From Defluviitaleaceae bacterium (lineage in GTDB: Bacteria; Bacillota; Clostridia; Lachnospirales; WRAX01): DNA of 11,795 nucleotides. The stretch lies in assembly GCA_009784355.1 (NCBI GenBank), contig WRBU01000018.1, positions 1-11,795 on the forward strand, in the 5' to 3' direction. A model generated the notes under the pieces. That model did not search any database. It saw only the letters and a program-made list of their open reading frames with translations, and was not told the origin of the DNA. Positions 1-7,462 of the stretch are shown piece by piece. Position numbers and translations under genes: made by a program. Every line of letters starts with the position of its first letter. The first letter of the stretch is position 1.

Positions 1-2
1 TC

Positions 3-41
3 ATAGGCATCAATGTCATTTGGGGAAAATTGCGTAATTAA
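3..41 (+). CDS. possible C-terminal end of an upstream gene (partial)
   Basis: Reading from base 3 gives twelve codons (IGINVIWGKLRN) and a TAA stop at 39-41. The stop overlaps the first arm of a terminator-like hairpin, as is common at gene ends, which is the only support for coding. Too little is visible to recognise a family, and the reading could be chance. Confidence 0.25.
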   Translation: MGINVIWGKLRN

Positions 42-62
42 GCCACTAAAAGGGCTTATTTA
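39..62 (+). terminator. possible intrinsic terminator
   Basis: TAAGCC (39-44) pairs with GGCTTA (53-58) around an 8-nt loop, and the stem runs into TTTATTA. It is a weak but plausible plus-strand terminator for the partial gene to its left. Confidence 0.4.
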
Positions 63-78
63 TTAGGCTTGCACTTCT

Positions 79-107
79 ATTATATCACATCTTGATTCAC
101 AATACAA
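79..107 (-). promoter_or_regulatory. possible leftward promoter
   Basis: On the minus strand TTGTAT (102-107) lies 17 nt from TATAAT (79-84), which is preceded by TG as in an extended -10 box. It points out of the window, away from hydE. The terminator-like hairpin and possible plus-strand gene end just beyond it make a protein-coding target uncertain, so it may be fortuitous. Confidence 0.35.
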
Positions 108-143
108 CGACCATTTTTGATTTTGATTAGATTTCATATCTAG

Positions 144-169
144 TTTTTTGTTGCATGTGCAACGAAAAA
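144..169. promoter_or_regulatory. palindromic operator candidate upstream of hydE
   Basis: GTTGCA (150-155), TG, TGCAAC (158-163) is a perfect 14-bp inverted repeat. It is flanked by five T on the left (144-148) and five A on the right (165-169), so it extends with one mismatch to about 26 bp. Size and symmetry fit the dyad sites of Crp/Fnr-family dimers, and such a regulator is encoded by the last gene of the operon. The centre at 156.5 lies about 41 nt before the expected transcription start. That a Crp/Fnr protein binds here is inference. Confidence 0.5.
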
Positions 170-185
170 TTTGGTCAAGGTATGG

Positions 186-191
186 TATAAT
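186..191 (+). promoter_or_regulatory. -10 box of the hyd operon promoter
   Basis: A perfect TATAAT. The hexamer 17 nt upstream (163-168, CGAAAA) is a poor -35 box, which suggests an activator-dependent promoter. The expected start near 196-200 leaves a very short leader containing the SD sequence GGAGGTG at 198-204. Confidence 0.45.
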
Positions 192-210
192 GATGGTGGA
201 GGTGCTGACG

Positions 211-1239
211 ATGAAAGTTTTAGTTGATAAATTAATTAAAAACAGGACATTGAAGTTTGATGAGTTTAAGGAGTTGCTTGCAACCACCGACCCATATCTA
301 CACCAAAAAGCTAATGAGGTGCGGATGCAAGTTTTTGGCAATAAAATTTTCGCGCGTGGGTTAATTGAGTTTACTAATTATTGTAAAAACGATTGTTTTT
401 ATTGTGGGTTGCGGACAAGCAATGGCGGGGCAGCGAGGTATAGGCTTACCAAGGAGCAGATTTTGGAGAGCTACGAAGCGGGATATGAGCTTGGCTATCG
501 CACATTTGTGTTGCAGGGCGGCGAAGACCCTTTCTTTACGGATGATGTGTTGGTGGACCTTGTAAGGGCAATTAAGGGAGGGCATACTGACTGCGCAGTC
601 ACCCTCTCCATTGGTGAACGCAGCAGGGAAAGTTTCCAAAGGCTGTATGATGCGGGGGTGGACCGTTATCTATTAAGGCAGGAAACTACAAACCCTAAAC
701 ATTATGCAAGTATGCATCCGCTGGATATGAGATTACAAAGCCGCTTGGACTGCCTATGGACTTTAAAGGAAATCGGCTATCAAGTGGGTTGCGGTTTTAT
801 GGTGGGGTCGCCAAGTCAAACATTGGACGACATTGTGGGTGATTTGATGTTCATCAAGGAGCTTGACCCCCAAATGGTGGGTGTTGGGCCATTTTTGCCC
901 CATGATGCTACGCCTTTTGGCGGCGAGGCGGCTGGATGTGTGCAAACTACACTCAACATCATTGCCATCCTACGCCTAATGAAACCAAACTTACTATTGC
1001 CCGCAACCACGGCTCTTGGAACAATCAAGGACAATGGGCGGGAGTTAGGCATAATGGCGGGGGCAAATGTGGTGATGCCTAACATTTCACCAACAAGCGA
1101 ACGCAAAAAATATCTTTTGTACAATAATAAAATAGGCACAACCAGCTCTGCTATGGATAGCGGCGGCGATATGGCAAGGCGCATGTCGGCTATTGGGTGC
1201 GAACTTGCAATTGACAGGGGGGACTATAATGAAAGCTGA
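211..1239 (+). CDS. hydE: HydE, radical SAM maturase of [FeFe] hydrogenase
   Basis: HydE is one of two radical SAM enzymes that build the H-cluster of [FeFe] hydrogenase. It acts in the cytoplasm and is thought to process the organometallic product of HydG on the way to the diiron subcluster. The motif NYCKNDCFYCGL holds the three cysteines (58, 62, 65; CX3CX2C) that bind the 4Fe-4S cluster, followed by a TIM-barrel with QGGEDP and a glycine-rich SAM-binding stretch. At 343 residues it matches the family length (about 350). The ATG at 211 was chosen because GGAGGTG lies 6 nt upstream; the frame is open further up to 148, but that would include the promoter. hydG starts inside its last codons. 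Biotin synthase and ThiH/PylB relatives share the fold, but the hydG and hydF neighbours settle the call. Confidence 0.95.
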   Translation: MKVLVDKLIKNRTLKFDEFKELLATTDPYLHQKANEVRMQVFGNKIFARGLIEFTNYCKNDCFYCGLRTSNGGAARYRLTKEQILESYEAGYELGYRTFVLQGGEDPFFTDDVLVDLVRAIKGGHTDCAVTLSIGERSRESFQRLYDAGVDRYLLRQETTNPKHYASMHPLDMRLQSRLDCLWTLKEIGYQVGCGFMVGSPSQTLDDIVGDLMFIKELDPQMVGVGPFLPHDATPFGGEAAGCVQTTLNIIAILRLMKPNLLLPATTALGTIKDNGRELGIMAGANVVMPNISPTSERKKYLLYNNKIGTTSSAMDSGGDMARRMSAIGCELAIDRGDYNES

Positions 1240-2623
1240 TTTTATCAATCACCAAGAGATTTTGAACACGCTAAAATGGGCGGACGAAAACAAGGGTAAC
1301 CATGAAATGATTGACGCTATAATGGTAAAAGCCGCCGCCAAAAATGGGCTGACCCCTCGTGAAGCGTCGCTGCTTTTGGTGTCCGATAAAACGGATGAAC
1401 TTTTTAAGTTGGCAAAGGGGATTAAAGACGAGTTTTATGGCGGTCGTGTGGTGTTGTTTGCGCCGCTGTATTTATCCAATTATTGTGTAAATGGATGTAC
1501 ATACTGTCCGTATAGATTGGAAAATGAGGACATGCCCCGCCGCAAGCTAAGCCAAGATGACATTGCTCGTGAAGTGGTGGCATTGCAGGAAATGGGTCAT
1601 AAGCGTATTGTTATCGAGGCGGGCGAGCATCCCAAATACAACAACATTGAATATATTATCGAGTGTATACGCACTATACAAAATACGAAATATAAAAATG
1701 GTGCAATTCGTAGGGTCAATGTCAATATTGCCGCCGCAACTGCGGAAGAATACCGCAAGCTAAAAGCCGCCGATATTGGCACATATATCCTATTCCAAGA
1801 AACCTATCACAAGCCAACATACGAGGCATTGCACCCATCAGGCCCAAAGGCGGATTATGACTGGCACACCACCGCACACGACCGCGCAATGCAGGCGGGG
1901 CTTGATGATGTGGGGGTTGGTGTGTTGTTTGGGCTATATGATTACCGCTATGAACTGGCAGCGATTCTTATGCACGCTGACCATTTAGAGCGTATGTACG
2001 GGGTTGGACCGCATACGGTGTCGCTGCCCCGTATACGCTCGGCGCAGGGCATTGATTCCAGCAACTTCCCAAATGCCATTGACGACGCAACCTTTGCCCG
2101 CCTTGTTGCTACTGTGCGGGTGGCTGTGCCGTATACAGGCATAATCATCTCGACCCGCGAAACCGAATCCTGCCGCAAAATTGCACTTGACCTTGGAGCT
2201 ACGCAAATTAGTGGCGGTTCAAAAACCACCGTGGGCGGTTATGCCGAGGATACAAATGAAGATTACGATGGTACAGACCAATTTGACCTTTGTGACCACC
2301 GTACTCTAGGGGAGATTGTGGATTGGCTAATTGAGGGCGGTTTTATCCCTAGCTTTTGCACGGCGTGTTACCGCCTTGGGCGCACAGGCGACCGCTTCAT
2401 GGACTTGTGCAAAAGTGGGCAAATTCTAAATTGTTGCCACCCCAATGCTTTAACGACTTTACAGGAATATCTGTTGGATTATGCCCCCGACAACCCCGCA
2501 AAAGCCGCTGCCGAGGTCGTAATTCAAGCTGGAATCCAAAACATCCCAAGCGAAAAAATGCGTGAAATAACCACGGCAAATCTACAAAAAATAAAAGAAG
2601 GCGGGAGGGACTACTACGTATGA
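1229..2623 (+). CDS. hydG: HydG, tyrosine lyase making CO and CN- ligands
   Basis: HydG cleaves tyrosine by radical SAM chemistry to p-cresol and dehydroglycine, and converts the latter to the CO and cyanide ligands of the H-cluster. The N-terminal cluster motif NYCVNGCTYCPY has Cys86, Cys90 and Cys93 (CX3CX2C). The C-terminal auxiliary cluster motif CX2CX22C is complete at Cys377, Cys380 and Cys403. This second motif separates HydG from the tyrosine lyase ThiH and shows that the CO-forming site is intact. The length is 464 residues, normal for the family. The ATG at 1229 was chosen because a GGGGGG run (1217-1222) lies just upstream; an in-frame TTG at 1193 lies inside hydE and has no such site. 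The gene overlaps the end of hydE by 11 nt and its stop overlaps the hydF start, so translation is probably coupled. Confidence 0.96.
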   Translation: MKADFINHQEILNTLKWADENKGNHEMIDAIMVKAAAKNGLTPREASLLLVSDKTDELFKLAKGIKDEFYGGRVVLFAPLYLSNYCVNGCTYCPYRLENEDMPRRKLSQDDIAREVVALQEMGHKRIVIEAGEHPKYNNIEYIIECIRTIQNTKYKNGAIRRVNVNIAAATAEEYRKLKAADIGTYILFQETYHKPTYEALHPSGPKADYDWHTTAHDRAMQAGLDDVGVGVLFGLYDYRYELAAILMHADHLERMYGVGPHTVSLPRIRSAQGIDSSNFPNAIDDATFARLVATVRVAVPYTGIIISTRETESCRKIALDLGATQISGGSKTTVGGYAEDTNEDYDGTDQFDLCDHRTLGEIVDWLIEGGFIPSFCTACYRLGRTGDRFMDLCKSGQILNCCHPNALTTLQEYLLDYAPDNPAKAAAEVVIQAGIQNIPSEKMREITTANLQKIKEGGRDYYV

Positions 2624-3792
2624 ATAAATCACCTAATAGCCACAGGCTGCATATAGGCATTTTTGGGCGGCAAAATGCAGGAAAATCCAGCCTTATCAAT
2701 GCCATAACCAACCAAGATGCCGCCGTGGTGTCGGACGTTAAGGGAACAACAACCGACCCCGTGTTTAAACCAATGGAATTACTGCCCATTGGCCCTGTAA
2801 TGCTAATTGACACCCCAGGCATTGACGACACCACCGAGCTTGGCGAAAAACGAATATCCCGCACCCAAAAAATACTGCGCCGTACCGACCTTGCTTTGTT
2901 GGCGGTGGATTCGACAGTCGGAATGAATGAAGATGACCAACGTATGATTGAATTGTTCACAAAAAAAGGCATATCGTATCTAATTATCTACACAAAATCC
3001 GACTTACCAAACACCCGTGCGGGCGAGCAATACTCGCTCGCTGTTAGTGCCGTAACAGGAGAGGGCATACATGAGCTAAAAGAAAAAATCGCTGAAATTG
3101 GTAAGTTAGAAGAGGAATTTCCTCTTGTGGCGGATTTGCTTACCACAGGTGATGTGGTGGTGCTTGTTGTGCCGATTGACAGCTCCGCCCCCAAAGGTAG
3201 ACTTATCCTGCCACAACAACAAGTGTTGAGGGATGTAATTGACATGGGCGCAGTCGCCATTGTTTGCCAACCCGCACAACTGGACGAGGTATTAAAAACA
3301 CCGCCAAAGCTGGTAATAGCCGACAGTCAAGTATTTGGGCAAGTGGCGAAAATTGTGCCGTCCCACATCCCCCTAACATCTTTTTCGATTTTGATGGCAC
3401 GCTATAAAGGTGTACTAAAAGAAGCGGTGCAGGGTGCGGCAAATATATCCGAAATAAAAACAGGGGATAAAATCCTCATTGCTGAGGGTTGCACCCACCA
3501 CCGCCAATGTGACGACATTGGCACAGTAAAAATCCCCAAATGGATTGAAGAAAAAACAGGCGAAAGACCAACCTTCGAGTTTTCATCAGGCGGCGACTTT
3601 CCCCACGACCTAACGCCCTACAAACTCATCATCCATTGTGGTTCATGTATGCAAAACACCCGTGAAATGCAACATCGTAAAAATGCCGCAATTAATGCAG
3701 GCATCCCTATCACCAATTACGGCATTGCTATAAGCTACATACACGGCATACTTGACAGAATCATCGCCCCATTTGCAGAGGTGCTAAAATGA
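2620..3792 (+). CDS. hydF: HydF, GTPase scaffold for H-cluster assembly
   Basis: HydF carries the diiron precursor made by HydE and HydG and delivers it to the hydrogenase apoprotein. The N-terminal GTPase domain shows all the G motifs: P-loop GRQNAGKS (16-23), the TTT switch near 43-45, DTPG (64-67), TKSD (125-128) and SAVTG (143-147). The C-terminal domain has the HydF iron-sulfur ligand set: Cys291 and His293 in CTH, then His339, Cys340 and Cys343 in HCGSC, 45 residues later. The length of 390 residues is typical (about 400). The start overlaps the hydG stop as ATGA, and the stop overlaps the next gene in the same way. TrmE and Era are related GTPases but lack the C-terminal metal site. 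Confidence 0.96.
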   Translation: MNKSPNSHRLHIGIFGRQNAGKSSLINAITNQDAAVVSDVKGTTTDPVFKPMELLPIGPVMLIDTPGIDDTTELGEKRISRTQKILRRTDLALLAVDSTVGMNEDDQRMIELFTKKGISYLIIYTKSDLPNTRAGEQYSLAVSAVTGEGIHELKEKIAEIGKLEEEFPLVADLLTTGDVVVLVVPIDSSAPKGRLILPQQQVLRDVIDMGAVAIVCQPAQLDEVLKTPPKLVIADSQVFGQVAKIVPSHIPLTSFSILMARYKGVLKEAVQGAANISEIKTGDKILIAEGCTHHRQCDDIGTVKIPKWIEEKTGERPTFEFSSGGDFPHDLTPYKLIIHCGSCMQNTREMQHRKNAAINAGIPITNYGIAISYIHGILDRIIAPFAEVLK

Positions 3793-4421
3793 CAGACCTG
3801 TTTCACGGCATTGCCGAAACTGACCTACCGAGATTACTTAAGTGCATTAATGCAAGAACCGTTCACTACAAAAAGGACGAGCTAATTATTGAAGAAGGTA
3901 GCGTTGCTACTGAATTTGGCATAGTGGTGTCGGGACAGGCACGCTCCATCAAATGGGATTTATCGGGGCGGCTTATAATACTTACTTTCATCGAACAAAA
4001 CAGTGTCATTGGCGTGATGGTTGCCGCACGAGAGGGTCACATCAGCCCTGTATCCGTACAAGCCACCACGGATTCTACCATCACACTAATATCTTTTGAA
4101 CGCCTTCTTGCCCGCTGTAAAGGTAATTGCGCAGGACACGAGCAACTCCTGCGCAATTACATCAATGCAGTCGCTGACAAAGGACTTGAGCTCCACGAGC
4201 GCATTAACTGCCTTCTTAAACCCACCGTGCGGGATAAAATCCTAACCTTTTTGCAGCGCACCTCAAAAGAGCAACAAAGCTCCTCCTTCACTATACCTAT
4301 GAACAGAAATGTAATGGCAGAATACCTAAATGTTGACCGAGCCGCCCTGTCTCGCGAATTGTCACGAATGAAAAAGGAGGGGCTGATTGATTATCACAAA
4401 AACTGGTTTTATTTTGAATAG
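3789..4421 (+). CDS. Crp/Fnr-family transcriptional regulator
   Basis: A 210-residue protein with the Crp/Fnr layout. An N-terminal cyclic-nucleotide-binding-type beta barrel covers about residues 10-105 (EEGSVATEFGIVVSGQAR is the usual signature area). A long dimerisation helix follows (about 115-142), then a winged-helix DNA-binding domain (about 145-205) with the HTH NVMAEYLNVDRAALSRELSRM. The arginine-rich phosphate-binding motif of cAMP-binding CRP is not evident, so the ligand is unknown. Cysteines at 19, 110, 114 and 141 could bind a metal or sense redox state, but they do not form the N-terminal FNR cluster motif. Its ATGA overlap with hydF puts it in the hyd operon, so control of hydrogenase maturation is the natural inference. 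A long perfect inverted repeat lies inside the gene at 4123-4160. Confidence 0.9.
   Translation: MTDLFHGIAETDLPRLLKCINARTVHYKKDELIIEEGSVATEFGIVVSGQARSIKWDLSGRLIILTFIEQNSVIGVMVAAREGHISPVSVQATTDSTITLISFERLLARCKGNCAGHEQLLRNYINAVADKGLELHERINCLLKPTVRDKILTFLQRTSKEQQSSSFTIPMNRNVMAEYLNVDRAALSRELSRMKKEGLIDYHKNWFYFE
4123..4160. repeat. perfect 14-bp inverted repeat inside the regulator gene
   Basis: GTAATTGCGCAGGA (4123-4136) and its exact reverse complement (4147-4160) flank a 10-nt loop. The repeat encodes residues about 112-124 of the Crp/Fnr protein, in the link between the sensor barrel and the dimerisation helix. There is no T-run after it, so it is not a standard terminator. Confidence 0.8.
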
Positions 4422-4424
4422 CTG

Positions 4425-4450
4425 TTGACAAATGAAGAGGGCGATATAAT
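4425..4450 (+). promoter_or_regulatory. promoter-like sequence without an obvious gene
   Basis: A consensus TTGACA (4425-4430) starts 3 nt after the regulator stop. TATAAT follows at 4445-4450 and again at 4458-4463, giving spacers of 14 and 27 nt, neither optimal. The next gene is convergent, so any transcript would be a short RNA or antisense to the hipA-like gene. Confidence 0.25.
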
Positions 4451-4477
4451 ACCATCGTATAATCACTAACAACATTG

Positions 4478-4501
4478 TAGGGGCGACTTTCAGTCGCCCG
4501 C
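4478..4501. repeat. short palindromic hairpin between convergent genes
   Basis: GGGCGAC (4481-4487), loop TTTCA, GTCGCCC (4493-4499), preceded by TGTAG. Short hairpins of this TGTAGGGGCGA...TCGCCC type recur as dispersed intergenic repeats in clostridial genomes (general recollection, not tested here). It lies between the convergent regulator and HipA-like genes and could stop transcription, but no T-run follows on either strand. Confidence 0.5.
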
Positions 4502-4537
4502 TGGAGCTTGCACCTTTGTCAAACACATATACAGTCC

Positions 4538-5668
4538 CTATTTTATTAAAAGTGCGAGCTTATTTATCCGTTCCATCAGGGCATTGCAAATTGCGTTGCG
4601 GCGTGCTTCGTCCACAAAAGAAGACTGCTTAAGTATAGCATCAAATTCTTCCTCCGCACCATTTAGTTTGCCGAGGTCAAGCCACGAAAAATCCTCCAAC
4701 AACTTAATTTGTTCTTCATGGCTGTTGCGAAACGGCTTACTTTCCATTGCAAAACCGACCCGCATTGTGTTATACCAAATTGATGTGCCATTATCAAAAA
4801 TAGGTGCCGCACCTACCCATTTCAGGGTTGCTGCATCACGAATGAAGCCAAAATTGTTATAATGTCTGTCCTCATTCATTATGATGTAATCCAACACAAG
4901 CATTTGATGCAATGCAGAACGAACGTTAGGTATACCAAGCGAGTCGGCACAACGTAAGAGGTGAGAAAAATAGGAATCATGATTCTTTCTTTTAGATATA
5001 GCAATTATTCGCCATGCTGGAACAAACTCCGTTTCTTTAGTTACAAAATTATCGCAAAGGCTGTAAGGGTTTTCGCCCTCGGTTTTTACTGTATAACTAA
5101 CGTGCGGCATATCAAGCCGTCGGCATATTGCACTTGCAATAACTTCATTATACGGCTCTTGTTGAAAAACGCCGCTGCCGCCTTTTATCAAAACACGCTT
5201 ACCATCAATAATCTGCCATTTTTTCTTTAACCATCCGTCAGACGTATTGTTTGGCGAAATGAGGTTAAATGCATCTTTGGGTTTACCGCCAAAAAGTGCA
5301 TTCCCGACATCCTCCGAAAATGGATTATTGAAGAAATTGATTTTTCCCCAGTCGAGTGGATTTTTTACGGGATTGACCCAATACTGGTCGGAAAGAGACA
5401 AACCAAAACAGCGCATTATAAGTCTTTCGGTGGTTGAAACACCCAATGCGTAGAGAGCCTCTTTGATGTTTTGCCTGCTTGCCGGAATGCAGCGACCCAA
5501 CCACCATTCATGTAAATCTTTGCGGTTTGGTACGCCATCTTTGATACTTATTCCAATAGGAAGACGCTCATTATTATATACTTTACCAATTTTTGAAATA
5601 AACTCCGTTTCGCTATCAATCTCCAACTGAACAACAGGCACATTCCTATGCATAAGCGTATACTCCAT
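4538..5668 (-). CDS. HipA-like Ser/Thr kinase family protein
   Basis: A 376-residue protein with HipA-type kinase motifs. A nucleotide-binding lysine and glycine-rich loop appear at VLIKGGSG (Lys162). The catalytic loop NEDRHYNNFG (265-274) has Asp267 and Asn272, and a DNG metal-binding motif lies at 292-294. The first 90 or so residues (starting MEYTLMHRNVPVVQLEI) resemble the N-terminal part of stand-alone clostridial HipA-like proteins, which are often labelled excisionase in databases without clear reason. GGGGGAG lies about 8 nt before the ATG. Classic HipA phosphorylates glutamyl-tRNA synthetase and is neutralised by HipB, but no HipB-like gene is adjacent. The gene lies 43 nt downstream of the recombinase on the same strand and is probably cotranscribed with it. 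The kinase fold is well supported; the substrate is unknown. Confidence 0.85.
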   Translation of the reverse strand: MEYTLMHRNVPVVQLEIDSETEFISKIGKVYNNERLPIGISIKDGVPNRKDLHEWWLGRCIPASRQNIKEALYALGVSTTERLIMRCFGLSLSDQYWVNPVKNPLDWGKINFFNNPFSEDVGNALFGGKPKDAFNLISPNNTSDGWLKKKWQIIDGKRVLIKGGSGVFQQEPYNEVIASAICRRLDMPHVSYTVKTEGENPYSLCDNFVTKETEFVPAWRIIAISKRKNHDSYFSHLLRCADSLGIPNVRSALHQMLVLDYIIMNEDRHYNNFGFIRDAATLKWVGAAPIFDNGTSIWYNTMRVGFAMESKPFRNSHEEQIKLLEDFSWLDLGKLNGAEEEFDAILKQSSFVDEARRNAICNALMERINKLALLIK

Positions 5669-5711
5669 ACGTTACTCCCCCTGCAATCTACCGACAGTTT
5701 CCCTTTACAGA

Positions 5712-7121
5712 CTATTTATTATCATCGTTTCCGTCCTCTTTGATTCTGCTGAGTTTGTAATCAATGACCACGTGACCATCCGTAATAGTGATTTTGTTTA
5801 TACAATCGTTAAGCAGCACCTTTTTTTCTTTAATTGTCATATACTCCCAAGTTTCGGGGAGCTCGGTCAATGTCTTATGCAGATTTGCAAAGCCGCCTGT
5901 TGACTTGTTTTTTTCTGTTTCATTTTCTATTTGCAACTGAATGTTATACAACTCTTTTTTTGTGGTGTTGATAGATTCAAGCAAAATATCATCCGTGCTT
6001 TCAGCATAAAGGTTGTACAAGCGACGCAGTTTTTGTGCAATGCTGCTGTATTGGTCGTGCAATACTTCCAACAGGCTCATATTGGAAATTTTCGGCGGTG
6101 CAAGTTTGCTGTATTCAAAGGATAGCTCCAAGAAATCTTTTACTACCAAATCCTCAACGTCTGTCGCCCAAATTTTAGGATTATTACAATTTTCATCCTT
6201 CACCAAATGTTTTTTGCTCTTGTCTTGTGAATAGCAAACCAGCTTGCAATCTCGCTTGCCCCATTTCTGGTAACGCATTTTCGCCCCGCATCTACCGCAA
6301 ACCAAAAGCCCCGTGAGTAAATAATTTGACTCCGAAACCTTTTTAACAGACCGTTCCTTCATGTATCTCATTGTTCCTTCATAAGTTTCAAGGCTGATTA
6401 TTGGTTCATGTTTACCAAGATACTCTTCACCATTGTATTGAATATAACCCGCATTGGACTTGCGTGTTAAAATTTGGTATGCCAATTTATCATATTTCAA
6501 GCCTAAACTTTGAGCGATATGACCTGTAGAATGTCCTTTCAAATACAGCTCATACACCTTGCGAACCCGCTCAGCATCCTTATTAGGCACAAGTGTACCA
6601 GTAATTTCGTCATAATCATAACCAAAAGGCGTGCGTCCGCCGCCCATCCATTTTCCGCTTTTCACACGCTCACGCATTCCCATGCGGGTACGTTCACGGA
6701 TATTTTCACGTTCAAGCTGTGCAAACGCCGATAAAATACCAAGCATCAACCTCCCTAGAGGTGTTGACGTATCCATACTTTCGTTCATGGAAATAAAATC
6801 CACACCGTGGGGATTAAAAACATCCTCTATCAAATACAGGGTGTCCTTTTGGCTACGAGAAAGTCTGTCGAGTTTGTACACAACCACATGTGAAATTTTG
6901 CCTTGTTTAATGTCGCTAATCAATAGTTGCATCTGCGGTCTTTCGATATTGCTTCCCGTAAAGCCGCCGTCTATGTAGTAGGCATAGTTTTTTATGCCCT
7001 TTGAAACGCAATGAGCAGTCAGCATTTCTTTTTGTGCATCAATAGAATAGCCTTCCTCACGCTGTGCTTCAGTAGAAACACGAATGTATATTGCTGCTGT
7101 TTTTGTCTTGTTCAAAGTCAT
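5712..7121 (-). CDS. large serine recombinase (site-specific integrase)
   Basis: A 469-residue serine integrase that would cut and rejoin DNA between attachment sites. The resolvase domain occupies about residues 9-150, with nucleophile Ser16 in YIRVSTEAQ, the arginine motif KLDRLSR (84-89) and the helix QLERENIRERTRMGMRERV (135-153). A recombinase domain follows (about 160-250), then a zinc ribbon (Cys275 and Cys278 in CGRCG, then Cys292, Cys296 and Cys312), a coiled coil (about 340-430) and a charged tail. The ATG at 7121 was chosen although the frame is open to 7193. Residue 1 is then eight residues before the first strand, as in the family, and a 17-nt-spaced promoter lies within the discarded extension. 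GAGGGGG directly abuts this ATG, an unusually short spacing. The protein appears intact. Confidence 0.93.
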   Translation of the reverse strand: MTLNKTKTAAIYIRVSTEAQREEGYSIDAQKEMLTAHCVSKGIKNYAYYIDGGFTGSNIERPQMQLLISDIKQGKISHVVVYKLDRLSRSQKDTLYLIEDVFNPHGVDFISMNESMDTSTPLGRLMLGILSAFAQLERENIRERTRMGMRERVKSGKWMGGGRTPFGYDYDEITGTLVPNKDAERVRKVYELYLKGHSTGHIAQSLGLKYDKLAYQILTRKSNAGYIQYNGEEYLGKHEPIISLETYEGTMRYMKERSVKKVSESNYLLTGLLVCGRCGAKMRYQKWGKRDCKLVCYSQDKSKKHLVKDENCNNPKIWATDVEDLVVKDFLELSFEYSKLAPPKISNMSLLEVLHDQYSSIAQKLRRLYNLYAESTDDILLESINTTKKELYNIQLQIENETEKNKSTGGFANLHKTLTELPETWEYMTIKEKKVLLNDCINKITITDGHVVIDYKLSRIKEDGNDDNK

Positions 7122-7164
7122 CCCCCTCAAGACTACAATAAGACAGGCGCATATGCCCACATTT

Positions 7165-7193
7165 ATTGTAACACATACCGCTAAAAATTTCAA
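7165..7193 (-). promoter_or_regulatory. promoter of the recombinase gene
   Basis: On the minus strand TTGAAA (7188-7193), a 17-nt spacer and TACAAT (7165-7170). The expected start near 7158 leaves a leader of about 37 nt before the recombinase ATG at 7121. The -35 box overlaps the last codons of the preceding small gene, so the recombinase can be expressed apart from it. Confidence 0.6.
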
Positions 7194-7360
7194 CTTGTTT
7201 TTTTCGTTTTGTCATCAGGTGAAACACCTCTCTTTACGCGCTCGTTAACGGAATGGATAATTTTTTCAAATACCTCACTCCGAAAAACGTATGATTTCAT
7301 TTGCTCCTGTGTAACAGGATTGCCGTTTAGAGTTCTTGATAAAGTTAAGTTATTAGTCAT
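7190..7360 (-). CDS. small protein of unknown function upstream of the recombinase
   Basis: A 56-residue hydrophilic protein beginning MTNNLTLSRTLNGNPVTQEQ and ending in a lysine-rich tail (DDKTKKTS). I do not recognise a family. The ATG at 7360 was chosen because AGAGAGGTG (7366-7374) lies at good distance; the frame is open to 7423, but the extra codons run into a palindromic region. No membrane segment or cysteine is seen. It lies 68 nt upstream of the recombinase on the same strand and could be a recombination directionality factor or a regulator, since small proteins next to serine integrases often are. That is inference from position only. Confidence 0.6.
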   Translation of the reverse strand: MTNNLTLSRTLNGNPVTQEQMKSYVFRSEVFEKIIHSVNERVKRGVSPDDKTKKTS

Positions 7361-7385
7361 CGCAACACCTCTCTTAAAATGATTT

Positions 7386-7446
7386 CCAATATTTACATTG
7401 GATATTCCAATTTTTTGATGCAAAATTTTGCATGACCTTAAAGGTC
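7386..7446. repeat. cluster of adjacent palindromes upstream of the recombinase unit
   Basis: Three inverted repeats stand in a row: CCAAT (7386-7390) with ATTGG (7397-7401); the perfect 16-bp palindrome ATGCAAAATTTTGCAT (7418-7433); and the abutting GACCTT-A-AAGGTC (7434-7446). TTCCAAT also occurs twice, at 7384 and 7405. Serine integrase attachment sites are imperfect dyads of about 40-50 bp close to the recombinase gene, and regulators also bind such dyads. Which applies here is not shown by the sequence. Confidence 0.5.
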
Positions 7447-7462
7447 GCCGGCTGTAAAATAA

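Noticed and set aside
3024..3040. GCGAG/CTCGC dyad inside hydF
   Set aside because: The arms are only 5 bp and lie in a conserved coding region, so it is likely chance.
7121..7193. N-terminal extension of the recombinase to 7193
   Set aside because: It would include the recombinase promoter, and it adds residues not found before the first strand of serine recombinases.
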